Of a stretch of 64,000 bases of DNA, positions 42,801 to 51,800 are shown piece by piece. The stretch is from Leishmania mexicana MHOM/GT/2001/U1103 (lineage: Eukaryota > Euglenozoa > Kinetoplastea > Trypanosomatida > Trypanosomatidae): positions 310,001 to 374,000 of the forward strand of contig NC_018331.1 in NCBI RefSeq assembly GCF_000234665.1, read 5' to 3'. A program made the position numbers and the translations under genes. How positions within the stretch are numbered: position 1 is the first letter of the stretch; each line of letters begins with the position of its first letter. Under the pieces are notes generated by a model. That model ran no database searches, had not been told where the DNA came from, and worked only from the letters and a program-made list of their open reading frames with translations.

Positions 42801-44901
42801 CCTGATGCCGCGCACCGCTCCTACGCCACAGACGGAGGGTTCCTCTGAGAAGGATGCGATGACCATCGTCGATTGTCTCTACGCCCAAGACGAAGCCGAG
42901 GAAATGGAGAGTCTTCTCGCCGAGCTGCACCAGGTGACCCGCACCTCCTTGGATCGGATGGAGCAGCTGGAGAACGCCAAGGCAGGTGCGCCGGGTGCAG
43001 CGCTCCCGGCAAATACTGCAAACGTTCCAGAGGACGCGGAAGGAAAGGCAGCCACCGCCGCCAGGCCGTCGTCGATGCCCACCCTGGAGCGTTCCACGAG
43101 GGACTTGCGCCAGCTGTCGGAAGACGTACAGCACGCGCTTTCAGTCCTTCAAGATGCACGCCAGCGTGGACATCCGGATGTGGTTCTTCTTCTTGCCAAT
43201 ATCCGCAGTCACCTGCTTCCCACTCTGCTGGCCGCGTATCGCGGCTGGCACGTCGCGCAGCGGCGGGCCACCACAAAGAGTGCCGCCACTACCCCCACAG
43301 ACGCTGCCGCGACTACCGCGCCTGAATACCCTTCCTGCCTTCGCCAGCTGGACGGGTGCTTGTATCACAAGGAGCGCGCGCAGTGGATTCGCCTGGCTGA
43401 GCCTTCGAGCATCCTTGCCGCAGCTCTGCTTCAGCTCTATCGGCCCCTTCCGCCCAGCATGCCCTGCACACCAACGACCACAAAGGGCGCAGCTGCTGTC
43501 ACGGCGTTTGAGCTGAGCAAGCCTGTCGACAGCGAAGCAGCAGCGGCGGCATCCGTCACACCCCATACCGCCTTTGCTGTGGAAGGCGCACCCACTGCAT
43601 CATCGCTGGACATGCGCTCGGCCACGCGATCGGGACCGCCGCCGCTGCTGTCGATGGTAAGCCAGCTGTCACCAGCAGAGGCGCTCGGGGTGCTTCGCCA
43701 AGGCGTCAGATCCGATGCGGCATGGCCCACGTCGCTAAAGTGCACGCTCTCTGGGTATCAGTCGGTGGTGCACCTCGGCGTCGGCGCACCTGCCGGACTC
43801 GCAGGTGGGGCGGTGGCGACACTCAGCAGTGCCGCTGGTGTGGGAAGCATGATCGGTGGTGGCACCGGCAACGCGGAGCCCACCATCACCGTGGACGTCC
43901 TCTTCCCCCTCAGCTTTGCAGCCCTTCACGTGCTCTACACGGACGGCGCTCCCTTCGACATTTGTGCGGCGCTGGGGCGGTGTCGGCCCTTTAGCACCGA
44001 CGGCGGCAAGTCGCATTCGAAATTCTTCGTTACGCAGGACGGACGCCTTCTCATCAAGTCCGTGAAGCCAACGGAGCTGCGCCACTTCCGAGAGTGGGCA
44101 CCCCGCTACTTTGCAAGGATGGAAGAGCACTACACGTCGTTGCAGCGGCAGCAGCAGTCGTCTGACGGTGAGACCTGTGCGCACCTGTTTGAGGCGCAGT
44201 CAACGCTGGGAAAGATAATGGGCCTCTACGCCGTTCACGTGCAAGGTTCGCGCAGCAGAGCTTCGGCGTCGCCCACCACGTCCTCCGGCGCAGGGCTTGG
44301 CGATGCCACACCGCCGCTGTGGAGCCTCCTTACGGACGGAACGCACTGCTTCATGGTGGCCGAGCAGCTTCTTTTTCAGCGCCCAGTGCGAGAGAAGTGG
44401 GACCTAAAGGGTAGCCAGCGCAACCGCACAACAGAGCAGACGGCTGCGGTGCGCCTTGATGTCGACCTTGTTCAAGAGCGTCTACGGCTGGGCGACTTCT
44501 TCTTTTGCACGCCGGAGGCGAAGTGTCTCTTGATGGACCACCTCTCCCGCGACACCGCGCTGCTGGCGGACTGCGGCATCATGGACTACTCGCTCATGGT
44601 CTCCGTCGGCGACGGCAGCGTGTGCGTGGGCATGATCGACTTTCTGCACCCGTACTCCTCCGTTAAGGTGCTGGAGTCGAAGATGAAGTCCAGCCTAGAC
44701 ACAATGCTCGGCTACACCCGCCGCGACCCAACCATCATCGATCCAGCAAGCTACGCAGCGCGGTTTATGCTCTGGATGGATGGCTACTTCAACGGCGTCC
44801 CAGATCGGCTGTACCCGCTTACCAGTGTGCGGCAGCTGAAGGAGTACCGTGAAAGCGGTGTGGTCGAAAAGAGGCCCCACCTCCCCACCTCTGTCCAGTG
44901 A
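39832..44901 (+). CDS. FYVE-Cpn60-PIP kinase (Fab1/PIKfyve-like)
   Basis: A phosphatidylinositol-3-phosphate 5-kinase of 1689 aa with the full Fab1 layout. Residues 8-120 form a FYVE zinc finger: WVED at 8-11, Cys17/Cys20, RRHHCRRCG at 29-37, Cys41/Cys44, and the last pair at Cys117/Cys120 after an unusually long insert. A Cpn60/TCP1-like domain is at about 430-620 (RVLLLAGHLSYPVQP, VDYVRSY, VEGGMHHYLRARI). The C-terminal kinase starts near 1380: GGKSHSKFF at 1391-1399 (glycine-rich loop), IKSVKPTEL with the catalytic Lys near 1411, KWDLKGSQRNR, MDYSL at 1584-1588 and MIDFL at 1601-1605. FYVE should bind PI3P on endosomes; the product PI(3,5)P2 controls endolysosome size and traffic. Poly-Ala/Gly inserts are frequent. 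It encodes a complete enzyme as far as motifs show. Confidence 0.95.
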   Translation: MPTDRSLWVEDKYALRCRGCAKKFTVFRRRHHCRRCGQVFCYECLNALPTATSTPQNIVFSVYQWFSSSPTTPIRTPTSPQARKTTEKTEVVGSSRDGTAAAGGATVAAAELSMRLCCRCAATVAENAAREASVPHDEFEPSSLTVSSATLLRPKMASPLMRSVSLPCPPLSKLNTPMRLSERSHPEEAQLPAPQRTPPSFEAALQWEVEDSPYMVAPQSLDSTAIHAETAEEREVTYSIGRVRRPPPSVLTQWWTAHQEALINKEARTFPVQRTSPCASTLERVAALVRTLSGPADFHAHFFLEEDVTQSPSDPNGGVMGSAAVIPVAHAPAPLRGFLNDFGAACTAHFKARIQHTLQSSFPNLGKSSLWCHVADVAWHIVRHTAVALDASIVDHLSSFFILDPAQPAQCIVYPGLVNRRRLPSKRVMSPCDHPRVLLLAGHLSYPVQPTEDLVDYVRSYSGYLDKLFQRLVMWHPDVIVVEGGMHHYLRARIEEEGQMRLVLDVGRDFLVQLSWCLRADIIADLQYVGVGDLATTAPLGHCTRFEVLELAEEVHCCGFRGFDALTYHTLVLRGACPSGGVVAHDSSNSERQWEAMEKVVREAVAVAYHLALQAHGAAALVRKGLPVSVSGAAPTAEEAAAAAAITMNLGCHFPSSVQSACRDAANPAALSTLKDNIVVNIVHMDELFEGGGGGGGGSAVASTLTKSRSTDLSLEPGASRGSLILFQGGSHLDLTASGAASASPSAPLLSPPLGRAEAPAANAYAVVQQKSALTFYGAGDESLFHFLVSRCAGKESQVLYLHGVHRVKVTTSTSAPLPSAAAILTESGLAGVLVAAQMLAFHKVTSRQSAARAVAATKPLDAYALAAFVAHLKGHFSLRIRVVDEDAKEAAADAAAVAAAPVDAMVEVCEPHLLNLSTAAFLEWVLYGWIPALSRQSAQPSLQLHFQFHSLGTAAQQQQPSSTNVSGYANAVTFLVEAVPLSRIEYPRTLMPRTAPTPQTEGSSEKDAMTIVDCLYAQDEAEEMESLLAELHQVTRTSLDRMEQLENAKAGAPGAALPANTANVPEDAEGKAATAARPSSMPTLERSTRDLRQLSEDVQHALSVLQDARQRGHPDVVLLLANIRSHLLPTLLAAYRGWHVAQRRATTKSAATTPTDAAATTAPEYPSCLRQLDGCLYHKERAQWIRLAEPSSILAAALLQLYRPLPPSMPCTPTTTKGAAAVTAFELSKPVDSEAAAAASVTPHTAFAVEGAPTASSLDMRSATRSGPPPLLSMVSQLSPAEALGVLRQGVRSDAAWPTSLKCTLSGYQSVVHLGVGAPAGLAGGAVATLSSAAGVGSMIGGGTGNAEPTITVDVLFPLSFAALHVLYTDGAPFDICAALGRCRPFSTDGGKSHSKFFVTQDGRLLIKSVKPTELRHFREWAPRYFARMEEHYTSLQRQQQSSDGETCAHLFEAQSTLGKIMGLYAVHVQGSRSRASASPTTSSGAGLGDATPPLWSLLTDGTHCFMVAEQLLFQRPVREKWDLKGSQRNRTTEQTAAVRLDVDLVQERLRLGDFFFCTPEAKCLLMDHLSRDTALLADCGIMDYSLMVSVGDGSVCVGMIDFLHPYSSVKVLESKMKSSLDTMLGYTRRDPTIIDPASYAARFMLWMDGYFNGVPDRLYPLTSVRQLKEYRESGVVEKRPHLPTSVQ

Positions 44902-45636
44902 GACACCAAAGAAGTAGGCCAGGGGAGGGGACGGGGCGATTTATGCATCTCCGTATGTGTGTGTGTATGTGGGAGTTGACGCCCCCCACCACCACCACCA
45001 GCAGCAGCAGCGATGTACCTCCTCGCTGCTGCTTCAACCTCTGCTTTTCTCTGATGTCTTGCTTAAAGCACCACATGAAAGAGTATCTCGACGTCATGGA
45101 CGCAGTGGGAGGGGGGACATACATACGTGTCCTGCCCTACCGCTGGCGCGTGGTGAGTACCATTCCCCCACCCCCACCCCCTCTTCAACAGGTCCATGAA
45201 AGTACGGGACACTGTCAATGCTGTTGCGCTTCGAACCCCTTCTTCGCTTCAGTGGCGGCGTCACCTCCTGCTTTCTGCTCCTTACTGTTGTTGTTGTTTT
45301 TTGTGGGTATCCTGCTAGCCTCCTGCACGCGCCACCCCTCCCCACCGCTGGTCTCGCCGCCTGTCTTCCACCTGCTTCGTCGACGGCATGCGTCCTTTCC
45401 TGCTTCGTTTCTCTCCTGGGTGTGCGTGAGGTACGTGTCTGTCTGCGCCACCGATACGGTTCCCATTTTGGTTTCTGACGCCGATGGAATCAGCTGAGCC
45501 ATGCACGCCCACCTCCACCGCTCGCCTCCCCCACCCTCTTCTCCCTGGCCATCGATTGCAGGCGGATGCACCCCCCCCTTTTTGTGTGGTCTGGAGGCCT
45601 CTCTCTCTTCGTCGTGTTTCGTGAGGTGTCGTTGAT
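44902..45636 (+). other. Intergenic region
   Basis: Short CCA/CAG repeats near 44988-45010 and a C-rich block near 45165-45185; no gene is supported. Confidence 0.45.
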
Positions 45637-46067
45637 ATGGGGCACAGTGTGGCATCTGTGGCAGCCAAGGCCGTATCCACGACTTCCAAGACACCTTCAA
45701 GATGGAGGAGGGGGTCGACATCATGTGTGCTAACCCGGTCAAGTACTCGGTTCTCTCACACGTGGGTGTCCCGTCGCTCTACGAAGACGCCGTCCAGAAC
45801 CGACCCATTGACGCCGATGCGGCGCAGTGCGAAGTCGAGGGGTACCACACCGCTCTTGAGGTAGCCACTCATGTTGCACAGCATCGGGTGTATCGGCGCC
45901 TCACAAACGATTCCTACATCTTCCTTGCCACCGCGCTCAACGCGCAACAGGAGGGGGGCACGTCGCGTAGGTGCTACGAGCAACTGCGTGTGGGGTGTGT
46001 GCATGGCAATCTTCGGCGGCTCCTGCTCCTTGTGACGCTAGTCGTTGACATGTATACATCCTCCTAG
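45637..46067 (+). pseudogene. Frameshifted TMEM222/DUF778 pseudogene
   Basis: This is a decayed tandem copy of the gene at 46870-47457. The first frame (ATG at 45637) gives GHSVA, matching GHTAV of the intact protein; two extra bases then shift the frame, and the next frame gives CGSQGRIHDFQ (intact: CDSQGHIYDFQ), NPVKY (same), then VYRRLTNDSYIFLATALNAQQ-like sequence where the intact copy has VYNFFTNNCHSFVAASMNEQQ-like sequence. The N-terminal 45 residues are not recoverable, the conserved Cys of the NNCHS block has become Ser (NDSY), and the C-terminal part is shortened, though a hydrophobic stretch remains. A 121-codon open frame from ATG 45702 remains and could still be translated, but I consider the locus non-functional. 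Confidence 0.75.
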
Positions 46068-46869
46068 CACTCGCTTGCTTCCTCGTAGCACGCACGCGAG
46101 GCTGTGTGTACAATGAGGCGGTGTATGTGTATGTGTGTGTGTGTCTGTGTGTGCTGCTGCTGCTGCGCGCTCATGTTCAAGGCCATGCCTGTGTTGCTCG
46201 TCTGCCACGTCGCGACGGCGTTTTTTTTTTTCGTCTGGCGGTGCGCCTACAGCTCTCTCTTTTTCTTTGATGGGATACTCGGTGTGCATCTCCTCAATTC
46301 GTATGCTCACGTGTCGTCGGTAGGCGTCTCCTCCTCCCCTCGGTTTCGCGCGTTGGTGTGCGAACCCCTGTCCGTGAACCGCACCGCCTCCACGCATGAC
46401 CGCTGGTGCCAACTTGTTGCACGGCACACCACACGGAACTGCGCAAGGTGATTCGGGCCCTCTTTGACAGAGTTCAAGGCACTGCCTCCTCCGCTGTCCA
46501 CGTGAGCCCCTCCATGCTACTCGTGAGGAGCCGTTGAGCCTCCTTGTCCCTCGACCTCTCTCCCCCACTATCGCTGTTGCCACTCCTTTGTGTTCCATGC
46601 GTGTTCGATGCAGCTCTTTCATCAGCGCTCTGCACGACAGCGGGGTTTCCCTCTCCCTCCCCGCGCCCCCCCCGCCTCGTCCACTCGTCGACGCGTGCTG
46701 CCTCTTATCTATATATATATATCTTTTCCCTTCTGCCTCACAGACGTGCGCCCACGCGCAGAAGCTCCCCCGCTGGTCTCGCCGTTGTCTTTGTTCTTGC
46801 CCTGAGCAACTCGTTTGCCGTATCGCTGCACTGAAGAGCTCCCATCACGAGACACGATTCAATCCACCA
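46068..46869 (+). other. Intergenic region and 5' UTR of TMEM222 gene
   Basis: GT-rich repeat near 46120-46155, TA repeat near 46710-46722 and CT-rich DNA before the acceptor at 46742-46743. The upstream extension of the frame from 46534 lies before this acceptor and is not believed coding. Confidence 0.5.
46705..46743 (+). promoter_or_regulatory. Spliced-leader acceptor for TMEM222 gene
   Basis: A (TA)n-CT-rich tract runs into CTCACAG, with AG at 46742-46743. The first ATG after it is at 46870, which decides the start of the gene. Confidence 0.6.
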
Positions 46870-47457
46870 ATGGAATCGCGTACAAAAGTCAAGGCAGGCA
46901 CGCCAGTGCAACTCCCACCTGTCATCGACCCAGTGCGTGAGCGCTACCCGTTCTGCATTATTTGGTCGCCTATTCCGGTCCTATCGTGGATTCTGCCGTT
47001 CGTGGGTCACACGGCCGTCTGCGACAGCCAGGGCCACATCTACGACTTCCAAGGGGCGTACCGAATTGGGCAAGACCGCATGCTGTTCGGCAACCCCGTC
47101 AAGTACTGGGACGTCTCCCGCGACTACATCCCGTCCTTCTACCTCGACCACCAAAACTCGGCAGAGAGGGAGGAGGCGGTGAAACGTGAGGTGGCCGCGT
47201 ACGATGCAGCCCTCATGTCCACCATCAACCACTTCCGCCAGACTGAGGTGTACAACTTTTTTACAAACAACTGCCATTCTTTCGTGGCGGCGTCGATGAA
47301 CGAGCAGCAGCTGAAGAAGCAGCACATGGGGATCGTGAGCATCGCGATTGGGATGATGAGGCACGGCCGCTACATCAGCTTCGCCCGCTTCCTGAAGGCA
47401 CATCTGCCCTCTGTCCTGTTAATAGCGGTCATCCTCACCCTCGCCTTTCTGCTATAA
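46870..47457 (+). CDS. TMEM222/DUF778 family membrane protein, 195 aa
   Basis: The protein matches the eukaryotic TMEM222 (DUF778) family through its hallmark blocks: YPFCIIWSPIPVLSWILPF at 26-44 followed by GHTAVC at 46-51, IYDFQGAY, FGNPVKYW, and NNCHSFVA around Cys135-His136. The fold is related to papain-like PPPDE/permuted thiol proteases, and His47 with Cys135 could form the catalytic pair, but activity of this family is not established to my knowledge. A hydrophobic segment at about 179-195 ends the protein and would act as a tail anchor; the 28-45 segment is also hydrophobic. The start is the first ATG after the acceptor at 46743. It is the last + strand gene before the convergence point and is followed after 47 bp by a SIDER-like element. 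Confidence 0.9.
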   Translation: MESRTKVKAGTPVQLPPVIDPVRERYPFCIIWSPIPVLSWILPFVGHTAVCDSQGHIYDFQGAYRIGQDRMLFGNPVKYWDVSRDYIPSFYLDHQNSAEREEAVKREVAAYDAALMSTINHFRQTEVYNFFTNNCHSFVAASMNEQQLKKQHMGIVSIAIGMMRHGRYISFARFLKAHLPSVLLIAVILTLAFLL

Positions 47458-47504
47458 AACCTCTGTGATGCTTCACTATCGAAAAGATAATTTGCTTCCT
47501 ATGC

Positions 47505-48090
47505 TTTCAGCGTGTCCCCATTGCTCTGCCCTGCAACACGAGCTGCACGCCACTCCACCCCAGCCGGGCCCCGTTGCACAGGCGCACATGGCCTGGCGCG
47601 AAGCAGCCCTGGACACACGCGGTACAGCATTGCGCCGACCCAGTCATCTCGGTGCGGCCTCCGTCCAAAGCTCGGCACAGACACACCCATTGCGCCGGTC
47701 CCCACGTGCCGCACCCTCCTCGAGAGTGGCGCAGGCCCCCTGCACCAGTGGGCAGAGTGAGGGGCCGGGGAGGGGGTGGGTGAGATGTGTTCGAGTCACG
47801 CTGGCACTCTGTCCCCATCATGTGGACGGCACAATGGTGTCCGCCGTCGCAGGCCGCTCCGACGCCACGCCGTCCACAACCTCACCAGTGACATCAGCAG
47901 CGATACATCGCTCTGACCTCCCCTACGTTGTTGGTGCTGAGCCCTGCGACACCACCCGAGGCGGCTGGGGCACTTGGCAGGGGTTGGGGGTGGGGGAGGG
48001 CTGGCTCACTTTCCACCACACACAAACACACACACAGAGTGCAGGGTGTGTGCCGGGGCCCGCGACATCACGCACTGAGGGGTGAACCCC
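47505..48090 (+). mobile_element. SIDER-like retroposon, copy 3 (long form)
   Basis: About 585 bp, same element as at 33154-33745 but in + orientation, including the internal 116 bp segment between GCGACACCAC (47946-47955) and GCGACATCAC (48062-48071). It begins 47 bp after the TMEM222 stop and therefore is almost certainly in its 3' UTR. Confidence 0.8.
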
Positions 48091-48447
48091 CTTCGTTATC
48101 AGGGAGCGCAGCGTAACAGTTGAAAGTGCAGACACCTGCTTATCATTCCCATTGCGGGCTAATCTCAACCGACACTCTATCCTTTCTGTTTCCCTTACGA
48201 CACCATCGCGCATGTACACCTGCTCCGACGCTAGCATCAAAGTGGTCATGGTGGTGTTGGAAGGGGTGGAAGGCCAACTAACGGTCCCGCAACAACACGG
48301 TGCGTTTCTTCATTACAAATCCTCTTCAAGTAGCATAAGCCGCGGAATTCCCTGGGCGTGAGGGTCAGTAATCCCTCTCCGTGCCTGTGTAAATTTCCGC
48401 TAGAATACTATCGCTGAGGCGCTGCGGGTAGCTCTCCTCTTGCGAGT

Positions 48448-48622
48448 GTGCGTGTGCCGCTGAATGATGCACTCATCTATGTTGGTCCAAACAGTTTGAC
48501 TGGCGCATGAGAAGATACACATACAAATCACCTTTCGGCTGGCGTGTGTGGCGCGCGCGCGCGTGCGGGCTGCTGCCCGCTGTCCTGCCTGCGTGTGCCT
48601 GGAGCGCGTGCGTGGCGGTCGT
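48448..48622 (-). repeat. Inverted fragment of the B repeat
   Basis: The reverse complement of the end of the B units (for example 53925-54105): it contains the complement of the segment reading CAAACTGTTTGGACCAACAT and of the alternating CG tract, and only one copy of the 10 bp GGCACACGCA minisatellite that occurs two to four times in the B units. With the array at 53.08-55.95 kb it forms an inverted repeat around VPS18. Confidence 0.85.
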
Positions 48623-48635
48623 GGGAGGGGCCGCA

Positions 48636-48890
48636 AAGGTGCTGGGGGCCCGGTGATGGGTTTTGGCGGCCCGGGGGGGGGCGGCGGTGGGCGGGTTCGG
48701 CCGGGGGTGGAGGTAGGGCAGGGGCGGGGGAAGGGGGGCGGTGGCTTTGGGGGGGCCGAGAAGAAGACGGGGCGCCGCGCACGCCGAGCCCCGGGAGCCA
48801 AAAAAAGGCGGGAGCGCGCCAAGCCCGCAAGCGGCGGGCCAGGCCTGCGAAAAGCCGCCCCGCGCGCAGCAAAGGATGGAAAAGAATTTC
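48636..48890. other. Anomalous G-rich stretch, suspected low-quality sequence
   Basis: Extreme G-runs (up to 9-10 G) with abrupt edges, unlike any other part of the window. It starts where similarity to the B repeat stops and ends at the VPS18 stop codon. It has the texture of poor base calling near a repeat-flanking gap, although a genuine G-rich terminator or G-quadruplex region cannot be excluded. Confidence 0.55.
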
Positions 48891-48895
48891 ATGAA

Positions 48896-51800
48896 CTAAC
48901 AATCCCAAGAAGCGTCCTTCTGAAACAACGGGATGTCGACCTCCACAACGATGGCCTCGCCGCACAGCACACAGTCCTGCTCCGCGAGCTGGTGAACGTC
49001 GCGGACGCCGTCGAGTACGTGAGGCGCAATGCCCTCGTCAGCCAGGAATGTCTCCAGGCCACCCATAGACTCGAGCCGCGACACAGCACAAACCTCGTGC
49101 ACGACATGACCGCAGTTGGGGTACACAAAGTACGGCGCGCTGCTCTGCAGCAGTTTGCGGTGGCAGAGCGGACAGCGCTGGCTCGCTGTAATGTATCCAA
49201 ACTGTTCGCGCGCCTGCCGCAGGTCCTTCTTCACGTCCTCGGCGGTCTGGTACACCTCGTCCTGCGTTCGGCTGAGTTGCCGCTTCTGATCCGCGTAGGT
49301 GTCGAAGTACTCGCAGATGACGTCCCGAAAATCGTCGATGAGATTCACGTCCTCGATCTTACGGAGAACATCTTCAGTGCGGAGAACGCCGCCCGATTCC
49401 TGCACGACCGCGAGGGCCGCGGCAACGTTGTGGCTGGCGAGCGCCTGCTCCGCAGTAAGCACCCACAGTTGGCGAAGCTCGTCCTTGCCGACTTTCCCGA
49501 CAAGTCCGCGCAGCGTGTCTTCGGCGGCGACAAGCCCCGGCAGCACATCCTTGTCCTCCGACCGCGCGGCCATGCTCTCGTCCTCGTCAGAGCTGCCGCT
49601 GCCACTGTTGCGCCGCTCGCGAAGCGCGTACAGGGCGGTAGTGACGGCGTCACGGTAGAGATGCATGTGTTTGTATAGGGCCACTGCGGCGGTCGTGCAG
49701 CCGTGCTCCAGGCACATGCGCAGTGCGTACCCCGTGTCAAGGAAGAGTGAGGTGCTGATAAAGTCATCGAGGCGCACGGCATCGTGCGTCTGCGCAAGCA
49801 GGCGGACGTAGTAGTTGTGCACTGCACCCGAAGAGCAGTCGTAGCGGTGAATGCACTGATCGAGCAGCACCACCACCTGATGCTCCGTGTTGTCGGCCAC
49901 CTCGTTCATGGAGACATCATAGCGCACAAACGACGGCATCAGCCGCTCCATCTGCAGAGGAAGCACCCGACCCGCCCGCGCTTCCTTGGTGAGGGCACGC
50001 AGCAGCGCCGTCGTCAGGGCCACCGGTCGATGCTGGATCAGTACGGACGTAAACTCGTACCAGGGCTGCAGACGGGCAACAGAACCGTGACACGCGCCGA
50101 GGACCTTGACAGCCTCGTCGAACTGCTGCTGGACGATGTGGGAGGCGACGACGTAGCGTGTGTGTTGCATTGCCTGTGCGAATGTCAATGCGCTCTCGGG
50201 CCGACCCTGCTCCTCCAGCAGGCGCAACACCAGTTCATACACCGCCTTCTCCTTCAGGAAGACGCCGCACTGCTCCACTGTGCTCAGCAGGAACTTGTGA
50301 AAATCCGCCTCGGCGGCGGCGGAAGCCGGGACGCTGCGCGCGATTTGATCGAGTTTCGCGAGCATGAGAATCACGAACATGCTCGTCAGCTGCGGCGCCC
50401 AGTCGTCCAGCGAGGCGAGATGCGACAGCAGAAACCGGAAGCGAGCCTCCACAAACGCGGTGCGCACGTTTGTGTTGCGGTATACCGTCAACAGCGCGTA
50501 GATGTCCTCGAACCAGTCACACTTGGCGAACTGGGCAATGGCGTGGCGCGTGGCTCCGCAGTCGAGGAAGAACTGGCCGCAGTGGAAGAGACAGAGGTTG
50601 CGCTGAGTGTCCGAGTAGAAGGCAAGTCGGCATGCCGCATCCATGTAGCGCTTGCGCACCGCCAAGGGCGCCTGCGTGTCACGGCCGCGCTCGAGAAAGA
50701 GGCGCCACTGCTGGTGCGCCTCGTCTTCAATGAGCACTTCCCAGAGATGCGTGCGGCTGAAGAGGAAAAATCGGCGCGCCTCGGAGTCGTGGATGACGCC
50801 GCACAGCTCAGAGGACGGCGGCGACGATGCCCGGAACGGGTCGAAGCGGATCCGCTGCACCACTTCAGCAGGCAGCGGCGGAGCGAAGCGGTCTGCCGCG
50901 CCGCCGCTATCGGCAGAACTGCGCCACGACGCTCCAGGAGGTTGGTGTAGCACGATGCACCGCCGCGGGTAGAGCACAATCATGTGAAACGCTGTCGGGA
51001 CCACTGCGATGGGGACGGCTGACGGCGGCAACGCGGCCCTGTCCACTCCAGACGCGGCCGCGTCAGTGCCGTCTGCGACTTTAGCGAGCGAGAACGACTG
51101 CTCATTCACGCGCGCCCCCTCCTCATCCACCGAGAGTACGGATCTCTCGGAGACGGACGAAGTTCGAAAGAGCAGCCGCTCATTTTCGTCCACCATGTCA
51201 GTCGAAACGTCGCGGTTAAACAGTCCATGAACGACGCCAGCGGCGCTGTTCCAGACGTACGACTGCGGCGCGGCGGCATAGGAACCACGGTAGAGAAGCA
51301 CCCGCCCGTTCGCCTCCGGTGCGGAGGCGGAGCCTGCGTACAGGGGCACCGTCTGCGTGCGCAGCTTGACGGTGCCCGACTTCAGTGCGTGAAACAAAGG
51401 GCCCGGAGCGGCAATACTGCTGCTGTGTGCTTCGTGCAGATTGATGGCTGTCGAAATGAGAAGAACGCAGCCGTCGCCCCCCATCGCCGCGAACGCAATG
51501 GAGCAGATCGGGAAGGCACAGCTTGCGGGAGACGGCAGCGACCACGCCAGCACAGCTCGCATCTTCAGCCGGTTGGGGTTACTGCTGCTGACGCATACGT
51601 GAAGAGCAAAGATGGCACTACCCTTGTTCACCCCCATCAAGCAGCTCCACTCGGCCGCGCCAGCTGTTGACGACCCTTGCGTCCTGGAAGCAGACAGGGC
51701 ACGGGCTCCCGACGCTTCCGGGTAGTCTTCGGGTGCTACCCCATAGCTGTCCTGTGGGAGCCAGCCCACGCACTCACCGACGACGACACCTTGCGACCCT

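Larger units (their letters stand above)
47458..48895. other. Convergent strand-switch region
   Basis: Genes on the left are on the + strand and those on the right on the - strand, so two polycistronic units end here. The interval holds SIDER-like copy 3, about 350 bp of unremarkable DNA (48091-48440), an inverted fragment of the B repeat (48448-48622) and a G-rich block (48636-48890). No tRNA or other RNA gene, often found in such regions, could be identified. Confidence 0.75.

Noticed and set aside
47600..48000. Open frames of about 100-220 codons repeated at four places, seemingly a protein family
   Set aside because: They are translations of the SIDER-like element in several frames on both strands, with the same DNA conserved outside any one frame.
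48548..49678. 376-codon + strand open frame
   Set aside because: Most of it is antisense to VPS18, and its first part is the suspicious G-rich block; the opposite strand encodes a clear RING and solenoid.
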